From Gnetum montanum (taxonomy: Eukaryota; Streptophyta; Gnetopsida; Gnetales; Gnetaceae), in NCBI GenBank assembly GCA_015680685.1, contig MNCI01026517.1:102430-166429 (forward strand): 64,000 nt of DNA, written 5' to 3'. Below, one piece after another: positions 1 through 10,897 of the stretch. The translations under genes were made by a program, and so were the position numbers. Below the pieces are notes generated by a model. That model had not been told where the DNA came from. It searched no databases and saw only the letters and a program-made list of their open reading frames with translations. The first letter of the stretch is position 1, and each line of letters opens with the position of its first letter.

Positions 1-8
1 CCAAAAGT

Positions 9-575
9 GTCATCTCCTTTTTTATTATAGATAAACTAGGGTTGGTGGACTAGATCAAACCAACAGTGACATCATGTCTATGGTCCTTCAATGGGGCATG
101 TGTCCTGGTGAAGGGCACAGTTCATGTAAACTTCATAGCAGGGGACGAGCTCCCCACAGACACAACGTTCGTCGTGGTCGAAGAAATGCCCGAGTTTAAC
201 CTAATCTTGGGAAGATCATGGTTAGCACAACTTGGGGTTGTCTCCTCGCCTATATGCCAAGAAATCCTCTTACCATACGTGGGTAGGGAGGTGATAATCC
301 ATGGAGACAGGGTGGTAATGCAAGCAATTAGCAACATAAACATGGAGCAGGGTTCAGAGGTTATAACCTCTGAAGATGAAGCACCTGTTCATGCATGCAC
401 CAAGCATACAACAAAGGGGTTGGCCCAATGAGGTGATCCTCAAATCAAAAACACATGGCTGGAGTTTCCCTTTCAAGTGAAGGATAGTGACACGAGCGAA
501 GGCCCCAGCGAAATGCCTCGACCTTACGTCCTGGTCAATCCACGAAAGGTCAAGAGGCAGCTACACATAGCATAG
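9..575 (+). pseudogene. gag-protease C-terminal end, copy 1
   Basis: This is the end of the gag-protease polyprotein, which cuts the element's own proteins in the virus-like particle. The frame opens with a VISFFIIDKLGLVD segment just after the missing active site. It continues through FNGACVLVKG and the flap-side motif NLILGRSWLAQLG typical of retropepsins. It ends with NPRKVKRQLHIA and TAG at 573-575. Copy 4 ends at the equivalent point (NPRWIKKQLRIA, stop at 47616), so this stop is the original end of the ORF. In-frame stops at 51-53 (TAG where copy 4 has Gln) and 429-431 (TGA) make it a pseudogene. The next coding block on this strand, RT, starts 5.5 kb further on, beyond antisense gene X1. 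Confidence 0.85.
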
Positions 576-657
576 TAGCCTTGCAACCTTCCACCTAATC
601 ACCATCCTCGCATATTCACTTTCTACTTAGCTTGTCAGTGTGTCATCCTTTTGGCAT
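576..657. other. short spacer after gag-protease stop
   Basis: AT-balanced spacer between the protease stop and array A. The bases after the stop (GCATAGTAGCC) resemble those of copies 3 and 4 (TGTAGTAACTCC, GCATAGTAACCCC), the only notable feature. Confidence 0.5.
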
Positions 658-760
658 GCTATGTGTGTCGATGGCTCGAAATGGCCTAAAACTAGCATTA
701 TCACCTTTCACTTTACTCATTAGGCAATGGCCCGAAATGGCCCAAAACTAGCATACAAAA
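658..760 (+). repeat. hairpin array A (PR|X boundary)
   Basis: Two units read GGCTCGAAATGGCC and GGCCCGAAATGGCC. Each is a 3-4 bp inverted repeat around CGAAAT, followed by TAAAACTAGC or CAAAACTAGC. They lie between the protease stop and the 3' end of antisense gene X1. The same unit type occurs at the equivalent point in copies 3, 4, 5 and B1. Confidence 0.7.
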
Positions 761-888
761 GTGTGAAAACTTTACATAACACACATGATAATACAAAATT
801 GATTTCCTTTCTAAATTTTTGCATTCCATTCAAAATTTTTTACCTATTAGCAGTGTCTATAAACTCTTTCAAACAAAGAGAGGGGGAG

Positions 889-3800
889 TCAACCCCCATG
901 CACATTGCCTTTGTCGTTTGTTTCTACTTCATCCACTTGCGCATCGCCTGCTCTTATATTGTCCCCAACCGACACTTCATTCCTTCCCTCCACGAGCCTC
1001 ACACCTTCATTGAGAACCTGTATCCCAAAAAATAAAGTAGTTAGTAGGGAAAAAAAATGTGATAAATGACAGCTATAGCAAAGCATTAAAGCGACTAACC
1101 TCAGGGAAGCCTGTGTCGGTCATAAGAGGTATCTAGTCTAGACCAAGCTTGAGACGACGCTCAATCTCCTCCATCGAAATATCCATTCAATGCCTATCAC
1201 TAGGTTTAGCATTCGCAGTGGAAAATTTCTCCCTTTCCAAAGTTTTCCACTTTAGAGGTTCTCGGGAAAGAGAGATGATTGCAGTCTCTCCTATAGGAAG
1301 GGTCACCCCCAAGTCTAAAGATTCCGTGACCTTCACCTGCTCTTTAAATTTGGCATAGGCCTTAGAAGCGTCGATGGCCTTCATGAACATCTCATATGAG
1401 AATGCCTCCACAGCAGCATCTTTATACAACCTTCGATGGGTTTTATTTTCTAGCTTGGATGTATATTTGTGATCCCTCTGGGTCTTCCCCCATTCGAAGA
1501 CCTTGGTGTTGATGTCCTTCACATCTTGGCACTTCTGGGCTAGCGAATCCATTTGCATCTACTGTTCAATTATTTTGCAAGTGGATTCTACATTCTGACG
1601 GATGATAGTCCAAAACCTAGCGTAGTCGTCTACACCCCTTTGTAACTCAACAGGGTCAAGATTACGGTTTATTAGAAAATTGATCCTCACCAGTTCTGCC
1701 TCTCTCTGCTCATCCTTGTGGACCCATTTCCATAGTTCCTCGTTGGTACATCTACATTTCCATAGAGAGCACATCAAGTGAAAGACACATTTGTAAGCCT
1801 CATCAAATATGTGATGAGACACTTTAATCACTTCAGAGGAGAGTGTGGGCACCATGCCAATCTCCATACGTTGAGCCGAGTCCCACTTAAGTCGAGAGGC
1901 TGTTCAACATAGAAAGTGCAACAATCACGTTAACATGACATAAATCAATATGTTCAAGAGTTTCAGGGTAGCAGCATGGGGGCTGACAACACTCCTACTT
2001 ACCTACACAAGGATTTGCCTACTGAAGGCATGTGATCATGTCATCAAAAAGCCCATGAACAAATGTAAACTTGTCAGGAACATCAGCCCATGACTTTGTC
2101 TGGGGTGGAGGAGGTCCTGAGACATCAACAGTAGTACCTGTTACATGATTAAGCATGTTAGCAATGGCTGGAATGGATTACGGTAAGGCACAACCAAAGC
2201 CTAAACTCACTAGCATCCGACTACTATCTTGTTTCTTGTCGATGCAAGATAATCACGGTAGGTTTAGTAGAAGGCTCGGCCAAGTCCATAGAAACTCCTA
2301 CATCATGCACTGGTGCTTTTCCTTTCAGGAGAGCAATGTCTTTTTTATTTCAGGGAGGCACCTCTTCGTTGGTAGGAAGAGGCTCCCTAATAGCAAGAGC
2401 CCCTACCCTGGAGACAAGAGCTCCATTATTCCTAGCCGGGGCCCTCTCTTCCAAAGCTGGGGTCCCCACATCTTTATTTGTCACCCCCTTTCTAAGGGTC
2501 GACACTTCCTTATCGTCTTCTTCTTTGTCTTCTTCTTCTGCTGCCTGCAAAAGGGTATACACATGAAAAATTGAGATAGGTTAACTCAAAACTGATACCA
2601 TGCTACAATGGAATCATCTAAATAAGCATAGAATAGTAGGCCCCCTAAACACTCACCAATGGGCGCTTGCGTTCGCCGCAATTTCAACGGTAGTATTCGC
2701 TCCTCTCCATAAGGACTTTCCCTAGCTTGGGAGGGGGGGGGGGGGTCTCTTCCTCCACAACTCCATGGGCACGATCTCAGCCAGGAGACGATCATCTTGT
2801 GTCGCGTTGCCAAGTATGGCAAGGGGGGTCTCCCCTACGCTGTCCTGGCCGCTAGTGCTATGAACTGCCAGACCTTTAGTCGTTACAGAAAATGAATCCC
2901 TGACCATCTCTGAGGGAGCCTAGGCTTGCATGGTCTGAAAGATCTATCAAATCTACGGCTTGGGAATCTAGTTGTGATCTAGCTCGGACTAGACTCTGTT
3001 CTCCTAGACTACCAGGAACTCCACAAAGTGCTTTAAAAAACCTATGTAGAAAGCGTAGTGTATGTTAGAGCGTGACTTTTTTTGCTCACGGAGCCTCGAA
3101 ATCTTGCGCTACAAACCACTACATAGGAACTCAGCCCAGTTATAATGGGCCCCTTCCTCCATGACTTCCTGCATCACCCAAGCCTGATCAAGTTGCAAAC
3201 CCTTTCCTTGAGTGAGCAATTGAGGGAATGCACAGGCATGAAAGACCAAGTATATCCCCATGGAAAGATCATCCTTAAGATTCTTCATAGGGAACCCTTT
3301 CTTCTCTTTGGTGGGCCTCACCCACTCCTTGATATGCTACTTCTGGAGGGTCAACTCTTGCTTGCCCTTCGACAGCACATCGGTGCCATTAGTGGGAATG
3401 CCAAAAAAATCTACAAATAGCTGGTCATTGATGCCAATGACCACTCGCACACCCCACACGTACGTGCGAAAGCAGCTCACCTGCCTAGAAATGGAATTGA
3501 CCAAGGAAAGAATCTCAGTAGCAAGGACATCTAGATTCAATTCCATAAACAAATCCATAAGCCTAGCCATCTAGATTCTTCTGAGTAAAGGGCCCGGAGC
3601 CCCTCGTTCTAGCTAGCTCTAGCTTGCCGATACTTCACCATATTTGAAGTAGATGTTTTCCCCTCACCTTTTGGCAGTCACCACCATCACTTCATGAGGC
3701 TTATTCACTCTTGCGGCAATGATCACGAAACATGCTTAGCATAAAAGAGAGAAGAAACTATGAAAAAAACTTGAGCCAGCGACGCTTGCCTGTTAACCCA

Positions 3801-5236
3801 CCAAGTCTATATGGTGAGGGAAATATTGGGAGCTCAGCTGCCAAGACTACCTCGAGCATGACCTACTTAAAAGGTTCTCTCCACTCCTTCTCTAGCCAAT
3901 CCTTCATCCTAAAATCACTGTAGAGAGGGGTGAGTGTGCGTAGGTAGGAATGGTATCCTTCCCTGCAATGAACAATCATGCCCACCCGCAGGCTCTTGGT
4001 AGAGGCAAATTCCTATAGGGCTAGCTATGCTGTGGCCAACTTGACCGACTGACCATGAATCCCGTCATCATCAAGATAGAACTTGGTGACAAGCGCACAC
4101 TATTAACACTCAGCCAAGCATGGTCAACGTTGCACAACCAAGCAAAGTAAAGATGTGAAACTTACCCGCCAATACAATAGACAATCCCCTATGGGTTCAG
4201 AAAGTACATTGCCACATGGCACGTGAGGTACAATGTGTTGTAAGGATGATAACACTAGTATTCTAGCATATCCCAGATCCAGGCCAAGTGCCTGAACCCT
4301 GTGGAGTGTTGGGTAGACCCTCCTCCTGGCTTGCTTATGGTCACATCATCAGAAAGATATCTCAAGATGCCCCGATGTGTCCCTACCAGCAAAGCCTCTA
4401 TTATGCCGGATGCTCATGTCTCATCTGAGGAGGACCAAACCATGAGACTAAACTGGCTGAGAAGGACTTGCAAGAAGTCTCGTGCCCCATCCCTGAACCA
4501 AACCGCTCAATCCCCCAAATGTATTGAGGGAGGAGGAATGTTGGCCATAGGTCTACCTACATGACATAAGACTCCAAGATCCAAAATGATCAATCTAGAC
4601 CTTGGCCCTACCCTGCACGATGGAAACAGCAAATATTGACATAAAATATGAACATGATACATGTGTAACATAGCAGCGCTTAACTGATCATAAATGTAGC
4701 ATAACATAATCCCTATTCATCATAGCATAGAAAAGATGCAAAAGCCTAGCGTAGAAAGAACATGCAAGTAACTTATCATAGCAACAAAATAACTAATGAC
4801 ATGCCTAAACAAAAATACACACCTATGTCATACATAACCAAACCCTCCCGGGGTTTTACATCATGACATGTCAAGGTTAAGCAACTTAAAGGACCCTGGT
4901 CTCATAGCCGTGGCGACTGCGGTGGCAGCGATGGCCTTGCATGCAACGACAATGAGACCCTTGCATAACAGCAATGAACGAAAGAAAGAGAGATCATGAT
5001 AGCACAAAAGCTAAAATGACATGGCCACAGAAAATACAAGTAGCAAAACAAATGAGATACAAAGCCAGAGCAGAAAATGGTAGAAGGTGCAAGGAGAAAA
5101 GAACTGAGGAGACATAAAAAACTCACTAATTCAACGGTATGCCCTGCTGTGCCAGAATGCGTGCCCGCGGCCCACCCCTCAGAGTCTTCTTCACCTCCCC
5201 GACCTTCGCAAGCATCAACTGAGTCTTAGGAGCCAT
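889..5236 (-). pseudogene. antisense gene X, copy 1 (spliced, decayed)
   Basis: Unrecognised protein gene on the strand opposite gag-pol. Exon 1 starts MAPKTQLML and ends at 5127 before GTGAGT. Exon 3 is readable near 4170-3850 (YLDDDGIHG, CREGYHSY). Exon 4 (about 3640-2657) ends CCCATTG before GTGAGT. Exon 5 starts at 2544 after TTTTGCAG and is Glu-rich. Exon 6 is 2137-2012, before GTAAGTAG. Exon 7 is 1899-1100, starting CCTCTCGACTTAAGTGGGAC after an AG and ending before GTTAGT. Exon 8 is 1017-889, after GGGATACAG, and ends in TGA. These borders match copies X2 and X3. Many TAG codons, and a G-run near 2730-2745 in exon 4, break the frame. No function can be assigned. The exon 4 core motifs (LFMELNLDVLATEIL, HYNWAEFL) recur in X3 and X4. 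Confidence 0.72.
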
Positions 5237-5390
5237 TGCCCTGCTTGCATAATTTACGACCTTTGTCATAGAAATTCACCTCGATAATGGATCAACACAG
5301 TGACTCCACACCCCAAGATCGCCAAAGTGCTCGGACAAGGATTATGTGCTTTTAGGGTAAAAATGGTGAAATTACTAGGATTCAATCCCT

Positions 5391-5500
5391 ATTTATAGCA
5401 GTAATAGAAAAATGAGGAAACTTCCCTTCTCTCTCCCCGATTAAGGCGGGGCGTGGTGTGCAGCGTAGCATGCTTGCCACGACATCACGACACTATTAGC
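5391..5500 (-). promoter_or_regulatory. promoter of antisense gene X1
   Basis: On the minus strand CTATAAATAGGG lies about 160 bp before the X1 start codon. A purine-rich block and a GTTTCC stretch lie upstream of it. The same order (GA-rich block, GTTTCC or GTTTTTTTTC, then CTATAAATAGGG or CATAAATAGGG) lies before X2 and X3. No LTR is nearby, so X appears to have its own promoter. Confidence 0.65.
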
Positions 5501-5580
5501 ATTTAAACCTCGGCACGCTTCAAGTCAATTACTCACCTTCTCGAAAACATAATAATATGATAATATATGTTTTCAATTAA

Positions 5581-5995
5581 AGGTTCGAAAATACCTTAAA
5601 CTAACAAACCTAGAAAGATTACACTCCTTAGTACTCAAAGATAGCAATTTCGACTCGTAACGACCGTAGTCCACAATGACGTCAAACTAGTTACACTTCT
5701 TACATCAGCAGTTACCTAGCGCACCTCGACATAGGTAGTAGCATATTCCCAAATAGTTTCATGCCTTCATTCCCTCATTGGTCGCCCAACACATCTTGTA
5801 CTCGCAATTTCATTTCTTTTATCATTATTTAGCACATCAAGACTTTGCATGTCACAATATGGCAATCCAAAATGACATTAAAATAGTGGTTTTTCATCCA
5901 CATAAAACTTCACACTTTACATCAATAATGTCTATATCTTCAACAATTCTAGATTCTTGTGCCTGGGCGGTACGCCACGACGTTAAACTAGCAAA
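5581..5995 (+). repeat. hairpin array B (X|RT boundary), degenerate
   Basis: Four scattered units remain. AGGT-TCGAAAAT-ACCT then TAAACTAAC is at 5581. GTC-CACAAT-GAC then GTCAAACTAG is near 5669. GTGG-TTTTTCAT-CCAC then ATAAAACTTC is near 5886. CACGACGTTAAACTAGC is near 5976. Arms differ but remain complementary in the first three. The array lies between the divergent X1 promoter and the RT start. Confidence 0.6.
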
Positions 5996-6123
5996 CTCTC
6001 AATCTTTACATTACCTTATTTAGCAAGTCGCATCTTGGTGTTGCTTTGCATGATTTACGTTCCATACAATCTCTGACGATCCTTACCCAGGCTCTCATCT
6101 TATGATGGCAAGTCAAGCAAGAG

Positions 6124-9100
6124 ATGGAGATCCACCATGCCTTGTCCATGCCTCTAATATTAACAGGGCCACAAGGAAAGCTCGCCAGACAATTAAACCC
6201 CAACACTATCAACTAGGAGTCGATTGCAATTAATACTATAGCTACCTTAGAAGCATCCCTGGATTGGCCCAGACACCTGGTCCATGCCCTAGATTTAGAG
6301 GTCGAGGATGTAACCAAGGATCCTCTTGTCGAGATACCCATAACCACGATAAGAAGGAAGGTAAAGACATTAAGACTTAGCTCCCTCCTAGACGCACAAA
6401 TACATGAGGGCATAGTCAAAACCTTGCAAGAACATATCGATGTCTTCGCATGGTCATACGATGATATGCCAGGTCTAGATCCACAGCTAATTTAGTATAA
6501 CATCATCCTAGACACTCACGTATAGGTAGTCAAGCAAAAGGCATGCAAAATCAAGCTAGAAATCACTAAGTTAGACCGAGTAGGTTTCATTTGTGCAGTT
6601 GACTATTCAGAGTGGGTGTCGAACAACATTGTGGTTTCAAAGAAAATAGGAGGGATACAAATATGTATAGATTTATGAGATTTGAACAAGGTAATGATCA
6701 AGGACAACTTTCCACTACCGAGCATCGATCAACTCATCGACACCACAGCTGGACATGCTTTGCTATCCTTCATGGATGACTTCTCTGGATACAACCAAAT
6801 CTGCATCAACCCAGAACACCAGCTGTCAACAACCTTCATGACTTCATGGGGGACCTTCTACTATACCATTATTCCCTTTGGGCTCAAGAATGCTGGGGTG
6901 ACATACTAGCGAGCCATGACCTACATTTTTAGTAACTACATCTTAGAAATGTTGAACAATTACGTAGACGATATATTAGTTAAGTCCAAAGAGGTCGTCC
7001 ATCTTCCGCATGATCTACAGTTGGTCCTCAAGTGCTATCAAAGGCATGATTTGTGTCTTAATCCTAAGAAGTACATCTTTGAAGTAAAGATCGAACACAT
7101 GTTAGGGTTTGTAGTATCAGAGGTTGGAATACAAGTGGACCCAGACAAAGTCAAAGCCATCGTCAACCTAGTGCCTCCCACAAACCTTAAGGAGTTATGT
7201 GGTTTACAAGGCAAAGTGCAATTCATTTGAAGGTTTATAATAAGGTTGACTGATAAGTTACATCCCATGCAACATCTTCTAAGAAAGGGGGCTGACTTCA
7301 AGTGGATAGCCCAATATCAACAAGCCTTCGATAACCTAAAGAAAGAGCTCTTGCACCTCCCAACAATGTACTTGCCGCAAAGGGACAAGCCTTTCTTCAT
7401 ATACCTTGCCACCTCCAACGCATCCATAGCAGCACTGCTATGTCAAAAGTAGGACAATGGATCTGAGATACCAGTGTATTACCTGATCCACGCATTAATA
7501 TCATACGAGCAAAATTACAATGAGGTGGAGAGGAACTGCCTAGCCTTAGTGTTCACACTAAAAAAGTGGAGGCACTACCTATTCTGCAGCATAATCAATA
7601 TCATTTCCAAAAGCAATGTACTTCAGGATATCACCGGCAACCTATACAAAAGTAGCAGGATAGCCCAATGGAAGGCCATAATTGCAAAATTTGACCTACG
7701 CTATGTAAGCCAATCGTCGATAAAGGGCCAAGCCATAGTAACCCAACTTATGGTCTTGCCAGTCGATGACCAGGCAACCATCGATCTCGAGTTCCTAGAT
7801 GAATACATTAGCAATGTTGCCATCGTCCCACTGCATTTCGAGGCAACCTTACACTTTGAAGATGCCTCAACCACGTAAGGAGGTAGCGCTGCTACCATAA
7901 ACACATTCCTCTTTGGGGAAATATACCCATCCGCTTATCGCTTCACATTCCCGTGCACCAACAACATGGTGGAATAAGAGGGGCTACTCAGAGGCCTCTT
8001 AACTACCCATGCACTGCATGTACAACACCTAGTGATCTGGGGAGATTCACAACTAGTCGTGAATCAAATCACTGAAGTCTATGCCTGCAAGGCTATGCAT
8101 CTGCAACCCTATTGCGACCTAGCAAAATGTTTACTAAAACGATTGACCAATGATGTGCAACATGTGCCATGCAACGAGAACACCGTAGCAGACACCTTAG
8201 CTACCCTTGCATTAAACATCCCATCGAATTCCTTGGTAAGCCTGCCAACTGCAATCATAGAATGTGGAGAACCTATTACTTGAGTGGAAGACGTGGTGAC
8301 TATTGACGCTACGAAAACCCCGGAGTGGTACGATAACATTAAAGCATATTTATAGCATGGGGAACCCTTGGGTGAATTGACATCAGCTCAGAGAGATGCA
8401 ATCTGCAAGCACACCTGGTAATATGTGCTCATGGGAAATGACGCCTTGTGTTGGTGATCCTACGATGGGATATTACTGGCCTGCGTAGGTGGTGAGTAGG
8501 CACTGAAGGTAGTTAATGAGGTTCATGAAGGGCTGTGCGGTGGACACATAGCACTCAGGGCTATGGTAGCAAAAATCAGATGCCTAGGGTATTATTGGCC
8601 CTACATGGAGCACGACTGCCTATCAAAAGTCAAGACGTGTGACACATGACAAAGATATGCAAATCTCATACACATAGCACCTACAGACCTGCACCCAACA
8701 CAAATTACATGGCCTTTCCAACGATGGGGACTAGACCTCATAGGGCCGATCATGCCTAAGTCCTCCGTAGGGCATAGTTTCATTATCACCACCACAAAGT
8801 ATTTTACTAAGTGGGTGGAAGCTATTCCCCTGAGGAGAATGACATCCCAGAAAATCTGCCACTTCATCCTTGATAACATTGTGACTACGTTTGGGCTTCT
8901 GATTACTATTGTGACCAAAAATGGACCACAGTTTAGTAGTAAGAAAACTCAGACCTTCTGTAGTAACCTAGGCATTAAATAATCATTTTCTTCCTCTTAT
9001 TATCCACAGGAAAACGGGCAGTCTAAGGCTACAAATAAGTCCATCATTAACTTGCTAAGGCATATGCTTAACAATAGTAAGAGGTAGTGGCATGAGCAAA

Positions 9101-9567
9101 TACTTTATGTCCTCTGGGCCTATCGAACGACTTGCAGAACTATGACAAGTAAGACCCCTTACAGTCTCGTTTATGGATCTGAAGCTATGTTGCCTCTTGA
9201 GTTGTAAGTACCCTCACTTCGGATGATCCTATCCAACACCATGAGTGAAGCCTAGAACAAAGAATCACAAACCATCAACCTTGACTCAGTGGAGGAGGAA
9301 CATGTGCAGACACTGAGATAGATCGAGCACTATCAGAACAAACAATAGCAAAAGCACTATGCAGACCCACATTGATGGTCAGTGCAGAAGGGGTACCTCA
9401 TCCTTAAGGCCATCCGTGAGCACGTAAGTAAGTTCTTAGCCAACTGGGAAGGTCCTTACATGGTCACTAAAGCATTCGGGAATGGATCCTTCAAACTGGT
9501 AGACATCGATGACAACGTGTTTGCCAACCTGGTGAACCACATGTACCTCAATCCATACTACGTTTGA
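6124..9567 (+). pseudogene. pol: pol (RT - RNase H - integrase), copy 1
   Basis: Encodes the enzymes that copy element RNA into DNA and insert it. The frame opens near WQVKQEMEI; the ATG at 6124 matches copies 3 and 4. RT motifs are FMDDFSGYNQI near 6769, PFGLKNAGVTY near 6880 and YVDDI at 6961. A first RNase H remnant ends at SSRIAQWKAIIAKFDL. The Tat-type second RNase H follows, with NNMVE (7963 on), GDSQLVVNQI and NENTVADTLATLAL. Integrase has its zinc-binding region around 8520-8650 and GLDLIGPI near 8731, with a C-terminal domain ending YLNPYYV. Lys codons stand where the catalytic Asp (VTKNGPQF) and Glu (NGQSKA) belong, and many TAG/TGA stops occur, so it is inactive. The length (about 1,150 codons) fits a complete pol. 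Confidence 0.9.
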
Positions 9568-9589
9568 GGTGCAATGACAACACTAAGCA

Positions 9590-9935
9590 CTCCTCTACAA
9601 TGATAAACTAGAAATTGCATTAGGAAGCATCCATCATGATGATAAACTAGCAACATTGAATAACGTCTGCTACGATGATAAACTGGCAGTCGCACCAGGT
9701 AGCGTCCGTAATGACGATAAACTAGTAGCACTGAACAACATCCACTATGATGATAAACTAGCAACAATCGTCCATCATGACATAAAACTGGCACTTTTAG
9801 TCCAGTATGACTATAAACTGGCATCGCGCGTCTACCATAATGTAAAAGTAGCATGTACGGTCTGCTAGGACCTTAAACCAACATAGCGGACCACTGGGAC
9901 CCTAAACCAGCACACGGTCTACCAAGACCTTAAAT
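9590..9935 (+). repeat. hairpin array C (INT|3' region boundary)
   Basis: About ten units follow the integrase stop directly. Each is an inverted repeat of 3-5 bp with a 4-6 nt loop and a TAAACTAGC or TAAACTGGC tail. Examples are GTC-CGTAAT-GAC (near 9709), AGTC-CAGTAT-GACT (near 9800), GGTC-TGCTAG-GACC (near 9861) and GGTCT-ACCA-AGACC (9916-9929). Spacing is about 30-45 nt. Confidence 0.75.
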
Positions 9936-10897
9936 TGGGTTTGCGTCACATCCTCAATATGCACCATCACCAGATGCATGTCAAGAGAAGAAGCATGATA
10001 TCCACACATGGGGGGGACATCGCTGCTCCAGGATGCAGTTCCCGACCCAAGGAGAACACGGTCGGGGGCATACCTGCTGCCACCTTCGGTGCCATGTTAA
10101 CCCTTAGAAGATGTCGTACGATGTCACACGGGCCCTTCAAACCTACAATTGCCATAGCCCATCGCCTTGATGGTAGTTCTTGGGCCCATTCCTGCTTCTA
10201 AGATGCTGACAGTATTGTGGCTCGTGCAATGTTCAGCTATGTGGTAGCTAACCTCATAGCTGAACTGAGCACACATTCCTTTGGAAGAGATTCTAGTGCA
10301 TCTGCATCCCTAGTGCCCTGGGGACTAGCTCCCCCCATGATCGGTGCTGTCAAGACCGTTGCTGGTCTCTCTTCTTTGGGCATCTCACACTAGTGATGGT
10401 GCGCAAGAGTAACAACAATGCTGGTAGCCTGCAAGACATCGTTCCCACAGATGCATCCCCCTACAGCAACAAAGGCTAGAGTGTCGCAAAGTGAGTGCCT
10501 TGACTAACATGGTTTTTTGAGAGTGCAAGTTCCAGCACACGCGTAACATAGCTTGCCGTGCGGAAGGCTTCAATAGGTAGGTTAGAACCCTCCATGGATG
10601 TAATATAGCTCATCCTACGGAGGGGACACCTGTCTATAGGAGGTTGAAGAATAGCGCCAACCAGAGATGAAAACGTAAATGAGCCCCTCAGAGCACTCCG
10701 ACAAGGGACTTGGCAAAACATCATCTCTGCTCTCTACCTTAACCTCTGCAAAACCAATGCAACACCCTCAAGCATGGCCAAGCGATGTCCTAGCACTCAC
10801 CAAGCGATGGCCTCAGCATTTCGCCTGCTGCAGTGTTTTGTATTCTTTGCCAACGTCCATTGAGCTTGTTCTCCAGAAGTTGACAAAGAGGGGCCAA
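9936..10897 (-). pseudogene. 3' region with possible antisense ORF Y, copy 1
   Basis: Non-pol sequence between array C and the 3' LTR. It ends in the purine-rich GACAAAGAGGGGCCAA, a likely polypurine tract touching the LTR. On the minus strand a frame from about 10880 reads ENKLNGRWQRIQNT, then DIAWPCLRVLHWF, then ILHPWRVLTYL. The equivalent frame is recognisable in copies 2 and 4 (RRWQRIRNT; DIAWLHLRVLHWF; VLHPxRVLTFL). A second minus frame is also partly conserved, so DNA similarity alone could explain this. Tat elements such as Grande carry antisense ORFs in this position, which makes a gene plausible but unproven. The protein is unrecognised and carries several stops. Confidence 0.35.

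Noticed and set aside
2586-2907. Overlapping minus-strand ORFs near the G-run as a distinct gene
   Set aside because: The region matches exon 4 of gene X in the other copies; the G-run shifts frames and creates artificial short ORFs.
6124-9567. Endogenous plant pararetrovirus
   Set aside because: Integrase, LTRs with TATA boxes, a tRNA-Asn primer site and target duplications are all present in the family, which fits a Ty3/gypsy retrotransposon and not a caulimovirus.
9558-9854. Minus-strand ORF rich in VYHH/LLVYHH repeats
   Set aside because: It is a reading of hairpin array C; the periodic peptide follows from the DNA repeat and has no conserved start or partner in other copies.
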